Assembly: GCA_032622095.1 (NCBI GenBank)
Contig: CP136068.1
Location: 49,966,443 to 50,030,442 of the forward strand
Direction: 5' to 3'
Length of the DNA stretch: 64,000 bases
Origin: Siphonodentalium dalli
Taxonomy: Eukaryota > Mollusca > Scaphopoda > Gadilida > Siphonodentaliidae
Below the pieces are notes generated by a model. The model did no database searches. It was not told where the DNA came from and saw only the letters and a program-made list of their open reading frames with translations. Shown here piece after piece: positions 1 through 11,325 of the stretch; position 1 is the first letter of the stretch, and each line of letters begins with the position of its first letter. Both the position numbers and the translations under genes were made by a program.

Positions 1-1269
1 ACCATGCAGGAATATTTTGATTATTTGGGTGACTGGCATTCAGATGTGTTCAAATGGGGTCACCGGGTCAAATAGGTGAATATTTTGGTTTAATGTAAAA
101 CCGCCAAAAATGTATACCCGTCTGTCAAAAATTATATTCTCGAAAACCATAATACCAAATGGGTTCTTTGGTGTGGGTGTCACCTATATGCCTCACATTC
201 AGATTTTTCAAACGAGGTCACCAGGTCAATTAGGTGTGAAGCCAGGTCCATAAGTAATTATTAACACCGTGCATACCTATTTGGATTATATTTGGTATAG
301 ATGGTCCATGTGTGACCCGAATTCAGGTTTGTTCAAATGAGGCCAGCATGTCAATTATGTGCGAAGCCAGAGCATAACTCCCCCATAGTAATTCTTAACA
401 CGACTTCTCAACAATCACCAGGCCGATTTCGCCTATATTGTGTTTGGAGGGTCCTTGTGTGACTGGAATTCAGATATGTTAAAATGGGGTCAATCTTTTG
501 GTTCAATGTCAGACCAAAAGACAAGTAAATATAATTTGTGAATTTTGTTAGATTTAACTCCCTAATAGTTGCTCAATTAACAAAAAGAAAATGAAAAAGA
601 ATTTTGAAAAACTAACACCGTTATAGCATCTGCCAGGGTAACCCGGGTCACCACACCAAATTTGATCTTCTTACCCTTGCTCATTGATGGGTCATTAAAG
701 TTAAATTTGAATTTCAGATGTTCTAAGCAGCCTGTCAAAAAATTCAATATTTGTTTCTTTAGAAGTGAGTGAGATGGTATCTAACAAACTAATCTATTGT
801 ATGTATTTGTTTGAATAACTGGTCAGTCAAAAGTAGCAGATATGCGGATCAAACACCCTTTCTTCAAATGAGTTGACTTCAACTTCTAAACATATCCACC
901 GAAATCACTAAACCATTGGGTATCATACTAAGAGATCACTGGGTGATGTGGATAGCGGCAGAGCTATGAGATTTAAAACCAACTCCACAACCCCAAATAC
1001 TTTAGCCCCTTCTTAAGACAAATTATTTGAGATTTTGAATTCAAGTTTTGTGTACACATACTGATATATGGATTCGCGTGATAACTTTTTTTTATATAAT
1101 TATCAGTTATAAACAGCAAAAACAGCGAAAAAGATCATATAGAACACTTTGTGGACGTGAAATCTGATGACATGTCCGAGTTAACTGATGGCTTGTGAGA
1201 TATATACTCTGGAAAGAACCACTGAGCGGCAGAGACCCCCAAAAAATCGATTTAATATACCCGCCGTAC
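1..1269 (+). repeat. Dispersed modular repeat, copy truncated by window edge
   Basis: Four diverged modules of roughly 140 bp are visible near 31-75, 183-232, 310-357 and 455-495. Each has a phrase like ATTCAGATTTGTTCAAAT followed by a 'GGTCAC..GGTCAA' phrase. An A/T-rich tail follows at about 540-640. The part at about 720-1130 is shared with 50222-50640. The same modules recur at 5511, 18238, 22173 and 23417, so this is an interspersed repeat and not a gene. Confidence 0.75.
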
Positions 1270-1859
1270 TTAAAGGGGTACTGTACGCCAAATGTTGTTG
1301 TTGGTTTCTATAGTCTCCGAGTCTGAGAATAAGGTAACACTTTTTCATTATTTGAAAGTCTGTTGAGTACGAAGTAGTGTTACGGATGACAAATTTACCG
1401 GAATGCAAAAATACAAATTGTCGTTGTCGAGTAATTTTTGTATAGTTTTCAACCAAATGAATCAAATAAAAGTTATATTATAGGCATACTAGTCCCATAT
1501 AATCATTTAAGTTATTGTATCGTCGCTAGTCAGTGAGTGGCTTGAGTGTTCTCCCCGTATCATCATAATATTTTAAGCGATCGTGTGTGCGATCGGTTTA
1601 ACAAGCCAGTATCCCTCATTTACTTTATTTGATTACGCAAATTCGTAATTTAATTGACGCCATTTTATGGCTCCAGTCATAAATTCAATTTATATCAAAT
1701 TATTAACTTTTAAATTATTAAATTTTAAGATAGCCTATTAACCTGAGCGTTTACAGAATACATCTTCGACTCAAATTACTTATGTTTCTATATATTATCG
1801 ATATTAGATCGTTGTTGTCACCGGAAATTTACTGAAAATGGCGTACAGTACCCCTTTAA
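1270..1859. mobile_element. Non-autonomous TIR element, TTAA-flanked, AGGGGTACTGTAC family
   Basis: A perfect 17-bp terminal inverted repeat, AGGGGTACTGTACGCCA, begins just after TTAA at 1270-1273. Its complement ends just before TTAA at 1856-1859. Length is 590 bp with no convincing coding capacity. The interior around 1669-1700 resembles the interior of the element at 5933-6287. TTAA duplications are typical of piggyBac and Kolobok transposons; which class mobilised it is not shown by the sequence. Confidence 0.8.
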
Positions 1860-3557
1860 GGACAAATTTGGTATCTTTGGAAAGGTGATGATGTAGGATT
1901 AGTGAAGGGAGGAACAACAAACTGATAAAAATATGTTTAGTGCCAATTACCATCAAACTCATTCACGTTTTTCTCAAATGATACAATGAATCAAATATTT
2001 GTGAATATCTGTCTGTGGTCTAACTTCTATATATAACTTTAATGGTACAATCGAGATAGCACCAATGCGGTCTAACAGGGGTATCTTTTTACGAGAAAGA
2101 TAATGGTGGGGGGTTAAAATTTTCTAAAGTAACGTTGTTGGTGTCAGGGGAGGGGCTATTTTAGCGCAGATTTCGACCAAATTGATATATTATTCTTCCC
2201 ATGATACGAGGAATATAATCGTGTGATTTAAAGACGCCAAATTGGTGCCGTTTAGGTGAGAGATGGGGGGGGTGGTAATAACTATGATAAGAATTTGTTT
2301 AGTTGCCGGTGAGTCTAATAGGCGTGGTTTAAATATGACAGAAGTGGCACGGTTCAAGTCATGCATGAGGGGAGTTACATCAAAGTTGATACAAATATAT
2401 TTAGCACTAATGAATTAATCACATTTGGTGTCGTTTGGGTCATGGATGGCGAGAGGAGATTCACTAGCATTGATAAGATTGTTCAATTCGCCGATATCCA
2501 ACAAATGTATATAGTGTCATCTCCCAGGCCATCTCCATATCGTTCTAATGAGTTTTTTGGCATTCCAATTTCACAATCTCGACAAATGGTGACCGAATTA
2601 AGTGACTTGAACAATTATATCTTCTTAACTGTCATATTATATGGGGATGGAAATCAGGGCATTCCTACACTGATCTAGCAACACAGATACATAGAAGAAA
2701 GCATATATTTATATCATTCTATCAAGAGATACATATATTCTTGCAAACTGAGGGACCTTGAATCGCCAGAGGATTAAATATTAGAATGGTTCATTCATAT
2801 TATAGCACAATTGAGTCTGTCCCATCAATATAGTTTCCACACAAAAGTTACAATTGCCAAGAGATATGGATATGTAGAACAGACCTGTTCAAAAATAGTG
2901 ATCACAGTTTGCAGTCAAATATGGTTACTTCTGAGATAAGTGAAAACGCAGTCCGTAGCACATGACTTTTCAGGATCCTCCAATAGTGACATCTAACAAG
3001 GGTATATCTGCCGGATACAGAGGATTTCTTTCATTTTTTAGAACAGACTCATCACCTAACATAAACAACTCAAAATCTGGCTCTGTGTTGGGCATATGTT
3101 CCTGCTATACACACATAACATCATTACTTTTAAACTGAAAATGATTAGCCAGAGGAGCATTTCTTTAAAACATCTGTATCTTCATGAAGATATGATAACC
3201 AGGTGTCCTCATTTTTGTCTTACCCACTAGATTGATTGATACATCTCTGTCTTTTATTGTTTTTGAACTGATGTGTTTATGACGTTCATGTTTCATGGTA
3301 TAACGTCTGAAGTATACGCAGTTGTAAATAAATAAATACTTCTTTATTGGTGGGATGGATTAAACGTGATAAACAAAATGACAATCGCTCCGATCCGACA
3401 AGGTGAGCCACTACTTATAGTCCATGTGTAAGAATCATGTTTTGTGATGCCATTTAGATATACAATTTATGAGAATATATATGTGCAACACTTTGAGAGC
3501 ATTAGTATTCTCTATTCCCACCAAATGTCCACAACATGCAGAGGGTTTCACATCAAT
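1860..3557. other. Gene-free stretch with a diverged ~200-bp repeat
   Basis: At about 1866-1950, 2240-2320 and 2385-2460 a loose motif recurs: a 'TTTGGTGTCGTTTGG' phrase paired with a 'TAAGAATATGTTTAGTGCC' phrase. This suggests an old tandem repeat with a period near 200 bp. A 105-codon open frame at 2361-2678 lies across it and has no recognisable domain or splice context. I see nothing supportable in 2700-3557. Confidence 0.4.
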
Positions 3558-3858
3558 TTAACATGGGCAACGCCGGGTAACCCTGCTAGTATGCAATAAA
3601 TACAAAAACGGTTGTTCCGTAGTGTTGAAGACGTCCCACATTAATTTTACATTCGATAGCATTTCATTGAATGAATGATTTGATATATTCATCAGTAACT
3701 GGTAATCCAAACGAATCGAGATATGTTGCAATGTTTCCATTGAAGAAAATTGCAACCCAGTGTTCTCCCGGTTTTTCTGATGTATGCGTATTTACTATGT
3801 ATGCTTTTAGATGGTAAGGTGTTTCGTGTGTTAGCTGATCTTTTTGCACACACCACAC
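3558..3858 (-). pseudogene. Adenain-like cysteine protease fragment, broken
   Basis: On the minus strand a 64-residue open stretch (3858 down to 3664) carries a His-Trp pair in a context ending near an L-D-S-F-G segment. That matches the catalytic His region and following strand of adenovirus-type (C5) proteases, as carried by Polinton/Maverick elements and adintovirus-like relatives. A stop codon at about 3664 interrupts the frame. After it, a short stretch resembling the approach to the catalytic Cys region continues to about 3590, but no Cys-Gly pair is visible. It is far shorter than a complete protease (about 200 residues), and no capsid, polymerase or integrase genes lie nearby. I read it as an old isolated remnant. 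Confidence 0.5.
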
Positions 3859-4169
3859 CGTGGGAGAGGTAAGACTATCTGTCTAGTATATGCTGACTTT
3901 CGTGTTTCTTAAAACAATAAATCATCACATCTCTGTAAATGAAACACTAATTTGATTTGGGAAAGTTTATTTGTACCGTATTACCATTTTCAATATAAAC
4001 ATAGCATAATTTACGCTAAAAAAATACTCTTACATATTATTTAACATTTCACAATTCTCCCGTCTTTGAATATATATTCGAAGACTTTCACTTTTGCTAA
4101 AAATGCACTTGTAAAGTAACACACTTCGATAACGTCACGATTTATCGGTGTTTCTTATAAATCCTGTGT

Positions 4170-4745
4170 GTACGGCATTGATGACACTATGGGCCGCCCT
4201 GGCATCGATGGCACTATGAGCCACCCGGCATTGATGACACTATGGGCCATCCCGGCCTCGGTGAGTGACATTCTGGGCCACCCCGGCGTTGATGACACTA
4301 TGGCCCACCCGGCATCGATGACACTCTGAGCCACCCCCGGCCTCGATGACACTCTTGTTCACCTCCGGCCTAGATGACACTGTAGGCCACCATCTCATCG
4401 GCGGGCTCTCTGTGCCACCCCCTCATCGGCGGGCAATCTGGGCCTCCCCCTCATCGGCGGACACTCTGGGCATCCCCTCATCGGCGGATACTCTGGGGCT
4501 CCCCTCATCGGCGGACACTCTGGGCCACCCCATCATCGGCGGACACTCTGGGCCTCCCCTCATCGGCGGACATTATGGGCCTTCCTTCATCCGTGGACAC
4601 TCTGTGCCTCCCCTCATCGGGGGACACTCTGGCCACCCCCTCATCGGCGGACACTCTGGGCCTCCCCTCATCGGCGGACACTCGGGGCCACCCCCTCATC
4701 GACGGACACTCTGGGCCCCCCTCATCGGCGGACACTCTGGGTCCT
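4170..4745. repeat. 27-bp minisatellite with two unit variants
   Basis: About 20 head-to-tail units of 27 bp (occasionally 26 or 28) share the core GACACTCTGGGCCACCCC. Units before about 4375 carry an ATCGATGACACT variant and later ones a CATCGGCGGACACT variant. The array is GC-rich against AT-rich surroundings. Open frames on both strands follow from 27 being divisible by 3 and are not genes. Confidence 0.9.
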
Positions 4746-5201
4746 GACCCAGACTGTGTACAAGCCACGGGGTGGACCAGAGTGTCCGTCCATACTACTT
4801 TGGGGTACATTATTGCTTGGAATTTACAAGGCTATGTCCTTTTTACATGCCTTATATCAGAGTATATCATTGTCTATCTGACTATCATATTTGTCCAGAG
4901 TAGAGCCATGTAAATCATGGTTTATCTGGCTTTACTAGAGTAATATTACACGGATATGAGCGATAAGTCTATCTCGCCCTAGGACATTTCTCAGCTGAGG
5001 TGTTTTCTGAATCTTTTGTGAGAATATATATCATCGGTGTCGTACTCAAAAGTTAACAGGATGATACAAGAATAGTCTTATAAACAAATAAGCTAAATCC
5101 AGAAGAGTTTAATCACATTATGTGATTCATATAGCCTACAATCTGTTATCTCAAATGTTAAAGCTTTTGAAAGCGCACCTAGGTACTACCGTGGTATATG
5201 C

Positions 5202-5295
5202 AGAGTAATTCTACCAGGATAATTAACCCCGATATTATGATAAAGTTATAACTTTACCATATTATCGAGGTTAATTATCCTGGTAGAATTACTCT
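5202..5295. repeat. 94-bp palindrome
   Basis: The sequence from AGAGTAATTCTACCAGGATA at 5202 is matched by its complement ending at 5295. The outer 27 bp match exactly, and the centre is itself palindromic (TAAAGTTATAACTTTA). There is essentially no loop. It could extrude as a cruciform or form a long RNA hairpin if transcribed. Two further diverged copies of the arm sequence follow near 5297-5320 and 5460-5500. Confidence 0.85.
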
Positions 5296-5510
5296 GGTAC
5301 AATTGCTCTAGTAGAATCCCACGAGCATATTTACATCCCGGTACCTTGGTGAAATACATGGGATGGAACATTTTACTGCAGTAAAAATACATGTGTGGGT
5401 CTATATGCGTATAATATGATGACCATTCATCAGATGAATTTCAATTTTATCAGAGTAAAATTACCTGATTCCAGACACCCTGGTAGAATATGACAGAATA
5501 CCAGAGTGTT

Positions 5511-6440
5511 CTTAGCTCACATGATACGAAGTCTATGGTCGATCTATAGTCACCACTCCTCGTCCGACTAGCCGTCCATCCGTCCGTCAAATATTATTTG
5601 AACATCTTCACCAGATCCATATGACCGAATGGGTTCACTCTTGGTGTGGATGTTCCCGAGGTGACTGGTATTCATATTTGTTCAAATGAGGTCACTGGAT
5701 CAAATAGTTTGGAAGCCATGGCCATAACTATTTCCCTCCATAGTAATTCTTAAAAAGACTTCGCAAGTACCATCGGGCCGAATGGGTTTGTTCAAATGAG
5801 GTCATTGGGTCAAATGTGGGCAGAGCCATGGACATAACTCCAACAAAAATAATTTGTTAGATTGAACTGCTTGCTCAATTTAACCATAAAGAAAACAATG
5901 ATTTTTTTAAATAGTAAAACGTTACTACTTTTTTAAAAGGGGTACTGTACACTAAATACGTTCATTTATGAGACCATCTACTTCTATACTTAACAGCATA
6001 TATGCAACACATTAATGAATTTGATCCTTGGATTAGTGCGAAATACACTCGTGTGCTCTACGAACGATGCAGACAACTTGGTAATTATAACGAAAACGAA
6101 TTTGTGACTCCAGTCATAAATTGAATTTATCTATAATTACCATGTTGTGTATATCGCTCTTATAGCACAAGAGTATATTTTGCACTAATCCATGGCTCAA
6201 ATTCATTCTTCTGTTGCATATATTATGTTGAGTATAATATTAGATGGCCCCATGAATGTCGGGATTTAGTGTACAGTACCCCTTTAAAATGTGAATTAAA
6301 TTTTGTTTTTAAATTAAATTTACAAAACTATCACCATTATAACTTCCTGGGGTACTCCGAATCACCACACCAAATTTGGTTGAAATCAGACCAGGGTCTG
6401 GACTCTGTCGGGAATAGTCGGGAACAGACATATTATCCTT
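5511..6440 (+). repeat. Dispersed modular repeat, split by a TTAA element
   Basis: The copy begins with a TTAGCTCACATGATACGAAG variant of the family start, then a CCGTCCATCCGTCCGTC run and two modules at about 5660-5705 and 5787-5820. The tail resumes after the inserted TIR element (5933-6287) at about 6300-6400. That stretch matches the tail at 18820-18915, including the 'CACCATTATAAC' and 'CAAATTTGGTT' phrases. The interruption shows the TIR element arrived later. Confidence 0.75.
5933..6287. mobile_element. 355-bp fold-back TIR element, TTAA-flanked
   Basis: Ends are AGGGGTACTGTACACTAAAT and its complement, 20 bp matching, flanked by TTAA at 5933-5936 and 6284-6287 (one extra A at the left). 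The inverted repetition runs through the whole element: the left half to about 6110 pairs imperfectly with the right half, giving arms of about 165 bp. Terminal and internal sequence tie it to 1270-1859. It has no coding capacity. Confidence 0.85.
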
Positions 6441-6825
6441 GCCATTTGAAGGGCCACACACCCATATTACCTTGATATTTCATATTCCCAATGAAACTGA
6501 ATTTCTTTCACAAGTCATGACTTTCACTATAAACAATAAGCTTAATATCAACATAAAGATTAATAAAACAACACAGGCCACCCTCTCATGTGCCATGTTG
6601 TGGTAATTACATGTTATATGACACTATTTGATAAACAAATAAGAGAAATAGGGGAGAATGGTTACCTGTGTCATTCATTTCAATTCCCATGTGTTTGTTC
6701 TATGCAGTTGAATACCTTGCAGATGTTACAATATTATTTATATAGGCTATTAACTCGTTTTCATCTATGCTAATGATGTCTTATTTATTATGCTGATAAT
6801 TCCAAGGATAAATTATTATGTTGTT
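6441..6825. other. Gene-free stretch
   Basis: AT-rich sequence between a dispersed repeat and a LINE fragment. I see no exon, repeat array or hairpin that I can support. Confidence 0.5.
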
Positions 6826-6980
6826 TATACTCTATTTCATTGAATTGACTGTTTTACAAAATTTAAGGTGGAGCGTCTCCAGGGCCATGTATTCGTTGGA
6901 AACACCAGACCTCACTTCCGTATAGCATAATTGGGAGAATCATACAATCAAATAGTTTCAGTGAAATATCAATAGGTAAC
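6826..6980 (-). pseudogene. 3' half of a split LINE reverse transcriptase
   Basis: Read on the minus strand from 6980, the frame gives LPIDISLKLFDCMILPIMLY followed by GSEVW. This is the conserved stretch after the RT palm in non-LTR retrotransposons of this kind. A frameshift lies near 6890, after which an LHLKFCK motif, also typical of this region, appears in another frame. The sequence continues the LINE fragment at 16415-16982 on the same strand. Joined at the duplicated GTAAC, codons run ..N-K-N-R-K-L-M | L-P-I-D.. without a break, so the two pieces were one element before the 9.4-kb insertion. Confidence 0.8.
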
Positions 6981-6985
6981 GTGTG

Positions 6986-7160
6986 AAGCCCCGGAGGTGA
7001 CATCCGATTTTTTTAAAAGTCGTGGCCTCGAAAATAAAGTCGTGGTGACGAGAATGTGAAGGCGTGGCCACGAGAGAAAAGTGTTAGTCGTGGCCACGAG
7101 AATATGAAGTCGTGGCCTCGATAATATGAAGTCGTGGTATCGATAATATGAATCGTGGCC
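6986..7160. repeat. Left subterminal array of CGTGGCCACG palindromes
   Basis: GTCGTGGCC/GTCGTGGCCACGAG units recur every 20-30 bp, spaced by AATATGAA- or AATAAAG-like A/T stretches. CGTGGCCACG is self-complementary. The array is the mirror of 16140-16409. Such subterminal repeats often serve as transposase binding sites in TIR transposons; that role is inference here. Confidence 0.75.
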
Positions 7161-7161
7161 A

Positions 7162-8260
7162 CGAGAATAAAGAACTTTGATGAACCATAATCCTTTCGCT
7201 ATTCTGGCCCATCAGGATAACAATTGATCAACTGGATACAGGGTGGATGCCAAGATGGCAGCCAGGGGTTTACTGTATGGTCATAGGTGAGATGGATATG
7301 GAGTTATTGTATGGTCATGAATGATGTGAATATGGCTATATGGTTCCACGTTGGTTGTCAATTGTGAGATGTGTAGGTATACAAGGAGCGGCTGTATGGT
7401 CATGTATTAGGTGAATCGGTATACATGTCGTGACTGTATGTGTATGGTTGTGTACCCAGAATGGGTGTATCCGATGTGGCTGTATGGGCATTGATGTGGT
7501 GTATGATATAACGAGAGTAGCTACATGGTCATATGTGTGTTATGTATATACGGAGTGACTGTAAGGTCATGAGTGGGATGTAATGGCGTACCGTGTGTGG
7601 CTGTATTGTGACAGGTGCGTGTACATGTATATATGTGCTGTCTGTATGATCATGGATGTGATGTGTAGATACATAGGGAGTGATTTTATGGTTATGGGTA
7701 ATGTATATTTATAAGTGTACATGGAATGACTGTACGGTTATTATGGAAGTGTATATGCATACGTGGAGTGAGCGTGTGGGAATATAGGGAGTGTCCTTGT
7801 GGTAAAGTTGGTATGTATATTTACATAATTATGTCGTGGATGTATTATCATTGGAGTGTGTATAGGAAGTAGCTATATGATCATGGATGGCGTGTGTGAG
7901 TATACAGTGAGTTGCTGAATTGTCATGTGTGATGTGTATATGTAAATATGGAAGGTATGGGTGGTCGTTTGTGTGGTTATTGGTATATCTGGAAAGGCCG
8001 AGTGGCCATTGATAAGCTGCATATGTATATCTGGAGTGAATATATGGTCATTGATGTGGTGTCTATGTATATACACATGTATTGAATATCTATTTGGCCA
8101 CGGTGTGGAGAATATGTACACATGTGGTGTCTATATGTTCATAAGTCATGTGTAGGAGTATACCTAGTGTCATGGGTGAGAATATGGATATGGATATGAA
8201 GCGATTGACTTATGATCATGAACCTGGTGAATATTACATATATACAGGGAGTGACTATAT
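7162..8260. repeat. Left arm of a large fold-back (outer part)
   Basis: The arm is built of diverged ~50-60-bp units with a TGTATGGTCATG-like core followed by a GTGTATACGGAGTGACT-like phrase. From the outer edge near GAACTTTGATGAACCATAAT it matches the reverse complement of 11325 downwards, unit by unit. Shared landmarks include TGGATGCCAAGAT, GGGCATTGAT and GGAGAATATGTACACA. The arm is interrupted at 8261 by a LINE and resumes near 10335. Confidence 0.8.
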
Positions 8261-8262
8261 GG

Positions 8263-8297
<35 letters not shown>

Positions 8298-10330
8298 GGA
8301 ACAAGTCATTTTGACTTTTAGTTCCGGTACAATTGAATACATTAATGGATTTGCATAATATGCATATTTGTGTGAGTATATCAACTGACGTAATCGTAAT
8401 CATACTTCAAGTGATAGAAGTAGGCGTCTATGTTAGTCTTAAATCCATCCAGAGATTTTAGTTGAACGATATGGTCTGGCAGACTATTCCAAGACGATAC
8501 CACACGCTGCGTGAAGAAGAATTTTCCAACATTCTTGTTGAACGTTTGTCTGTATAATTTCCTGCTATTTCCTCTTGTTGTTGTGTATGTAGACATTTGA
8601 AAAAGGCAACTGGTGTCCAAATTGTACTGTCCATTTAGCATCTTATATGTTTCAATTAAATCTCCCCTGAATCTCCGATATTTAACTAACATCAGGTTGA
8701 GTTTAATTAGTCTCTCTCGATACTCTAGTTCTTTGAGTTGAGGAACCATTTTTGTTGCTCTCCGTTGCACTTGTTCTAGTGAAATGCATTGGTATTTTAG
8801 GTGTGGATACCATGCCGTATTGCAGTACTCTATTATTGGTCGAATCATGCTGATATAGATTGCCCGAAATGTTTCTGGGTCGAGTGTTGTAAATGTTCTC
8901 CTTATAATACCAAGGGTCTTATACGCTCTGTTGCATATTTGATTTATGTGGATATCAAATTTAAGTTTATCGTCAACATTCACTCCTAGGTCTTTTTCGC
9001 ATGTGCTTACTATGATTGGTGGATTCAATGGCGTATTTGTCATGAAATACTCTATTTTTGGGTTGTTATGTCCGAAGTGTATTACGTGGATTTTTGCTGA
9101 GTTGTATCGAAGTTGCCAGTCTGGGGACAATTTGCAAACTGCGTTTATGTTCGTCTGCACATTTTTGTGATGGGGATTTCCGATAATTTTTGTGTCATCT
9201 GCGAATATTTCGCAAAGTCCTTTTACACATTCTGGTAGATCATTAATGAAAATTATAAAAAGTATAGGCCCTAAGATATTTCCCTGAAGCACGCCACTTG
9301 TTACTGGTGTGCAGTCCGAACATTCAGAATATACGCGTACCCTCTGCTCTCGGTTACTAAGGAATTGTTTTATCTATCCTAGGATGTTGTTGGTAATGCC
9401 ATACGATCCAAGCTTTCGCAAATGTGTGGAACAGAATCAAACGCCTTTTTAAAGTCTAGATATACTGCATCAACTGGTTCATTTTTGTCCAGTGCTGATG
9501 TAATGTGTGATAGGTATTCTATGAGTTGGGTCTTACACGATCTTCCTCTCCTGAATCCGTGCTGACACTTGGTAAGTAAATTGTTTTATTCCATATAGCT
9601 CATTACAGCGTTGCTAACACAATGTTCGAGAACTTTACATAAGATACAAGTGAGACTCACCGGTCGGGAATTTCCGGGGTCGTCTTTTCTGCCCTTTTTA
9701 AATATACACGTAACGGTTGCCTTTTGGCATATAGTCGGTACCTTTCCTTCTGTGGTGGATCTATTGAACAGTATGCATAATGGGTGGCTTGACTCACTTG
9801 CCGTTTCTTTCAGAAGTTTGCAATGGATGTTATCAGGGCCACAACTTTTAATCTGGTTTAGTTCACTTAACTTCATTTCGATGGCTCTTGGTGTTATTTG
9901 AATATCGGATAAATAGCTTCCATTTGATGTATGTTTTACATTTGGCATTTGGTTGAGATTTTCAGAAGTAAATACTCCCGAAAAGAAATCGTTCAGTACT
10001 CGCGCTTTATCGTAGTCGCCGGTTACGCATCCATCCCGACCTTGTTTTCTTAGGTCCCCTACTCTTTGTGTTGATGTAGGTTTACTGCGCACATAGTTCC
10101 AGAATGCTTTGGGGTTTCGTTTTGACTCCGATGATAATCGTCTCTCGAAAGATTGCTTTGCTGTTTTTATAGTTGAATTTGATTTTTCTATGCACGTTTT
10201 ATATAACTTGTATGCTTTTGATGATCTCGATTTCTATATTTCTTGTATGCTTGTCTTTTCTCTCTGATCGTTGACATCACTCCACTATTCGCCCAAAGAT
10301 TCTTCTGCTTTTTTGTGTATTTTTCATGAG
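8261..10330 (-). pseudogene. CR1-like LINE, 5'-truncated, with (GAT)n tail
   Basis: On the minus strand the frame begins mid-element near 10330. It passes through an RT N-terminal region (10092-9586, with NSRPVSLTCILCKVLEH and CGPDNIHCKLLKE) and then an FKKAFDSVPH-like motif in the frameshifted stretch 9585-9293. It continues through QGNILGPILFIIFINDLPE and FADDTKI at about 9285-9190. The thumb and C-terminal region runs to the stop at 8381. The 3' end is a (GAT)n run at 8261-8297 on the minus strand, as CR1/L2-type elements commonly end in short simple repeats. Frameshifts and stops between 9293 and 9585 make it inactive. It inserted into the left arm of the fold-back. Confidence 0.85.
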
Positions 10331-10334
10331 TAGT

Positions 10335-11325
10335 TGGTATATATTCTTGTTATGGGTCATGCGTATATACCCATATTTATATGGGTCATGTGTAGGGGTA
10401 TACCCGGTGTGCCTGCATTCTGATAGTTGTATTGTAATTGGTGGTGTGTACGGGTCTAACCAAGTATGGCTGTATGGTGATGGGTCAGGTGTACGTGTAT
10501 AAAGTGTCATTCATGTATAAATAAACACCACACAAATGACAATATAGTCAGGAACTTTATACCCGTAACCTGACCCATGACCATACAGCCATGAGTCACA
10601 ATGCAGGCACACCTACACATGATATCCCCTGTGTACATATTCTCCACACACATGGCAAAATAGACATTCAAGATATGCATAAACATCACAACAAGTACCA
10701 TATAGTCACACCAGGTATACATATGCACTTCACCAATGGCCATTCAGCCCTTCCAGAATATACAGTCATTCATTGTACACCTATACACATTACCCATAGC
10801 CATAAAATAACTCCCTAGTTATCCACACATCCCATCCATGATCACACAGACAGCACATGTATACATAAACACCCATCTGTCACAATAGAGCCTCACACGG
10901 TACATCTGTACATCCCACCCATGACCTTACAGTCACCCCATATACACAAACAACACACATATGACAATGTAGCTATTCTCATTATATACATACACCATAT
11001 CAATGCCCATACAGCCACACCGGGTACATCAGTACTGGGTGCACACAACCATACACCATACAGTCACTTCTTCTATACCGACACACCTCACACATGACCA
11101 TATAACCACTACTTGTATACCTATACATCTCACCATGGACACACATGGCCATATAATAACTCTCTGTATACATATTCACCTCACCTATGATCATAAGGTA
11201 ACTCCATGGCCGCAATCTTGGCATCCACCATATATCCAGTTGATCAATTATTATAATAATGGGCCAGAATAGCCATATATTGAGATTATGGTTCGTCTCA
11301 GTTCCGTCTCAAAGTTCTGCCCATT
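10335..11325. repeat. Fold-back centre and right arm
   Basis: 10335-10500 continues the left arm after the LINE. The turn of the hairpin lies near 10500-10555, and the right arm runs to about 11325. The inner pair is easily seen: GATGGGTCAGGTGTACGTGT at 10480-10499 against the complementary stretch ending near 10580. The outer end near AACTTTGAGACGGAACTGAG (minus strand) marks the limit. Without the LINE the fold-back would be roughly 2.1 kb with arms near 1 kb. Confidence 0.75.

Noticed and set aside
2361-2678. 105-codon plus-strand open frame as a gene
   Set aside because: It spans a diverged repeat, has no recognisable domain and lacks splice context.
4346-4913. Overlapping open frames on both strands in the 27-bp array
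   Set aside because: The period is divisible by 3 and the unit lacks stops, so frames stay open by construction.
8139-8384. Poly-aspartate frame on the minus strand
   Set aside because: It is the (GAT)n tail of the CR1-like LINE.
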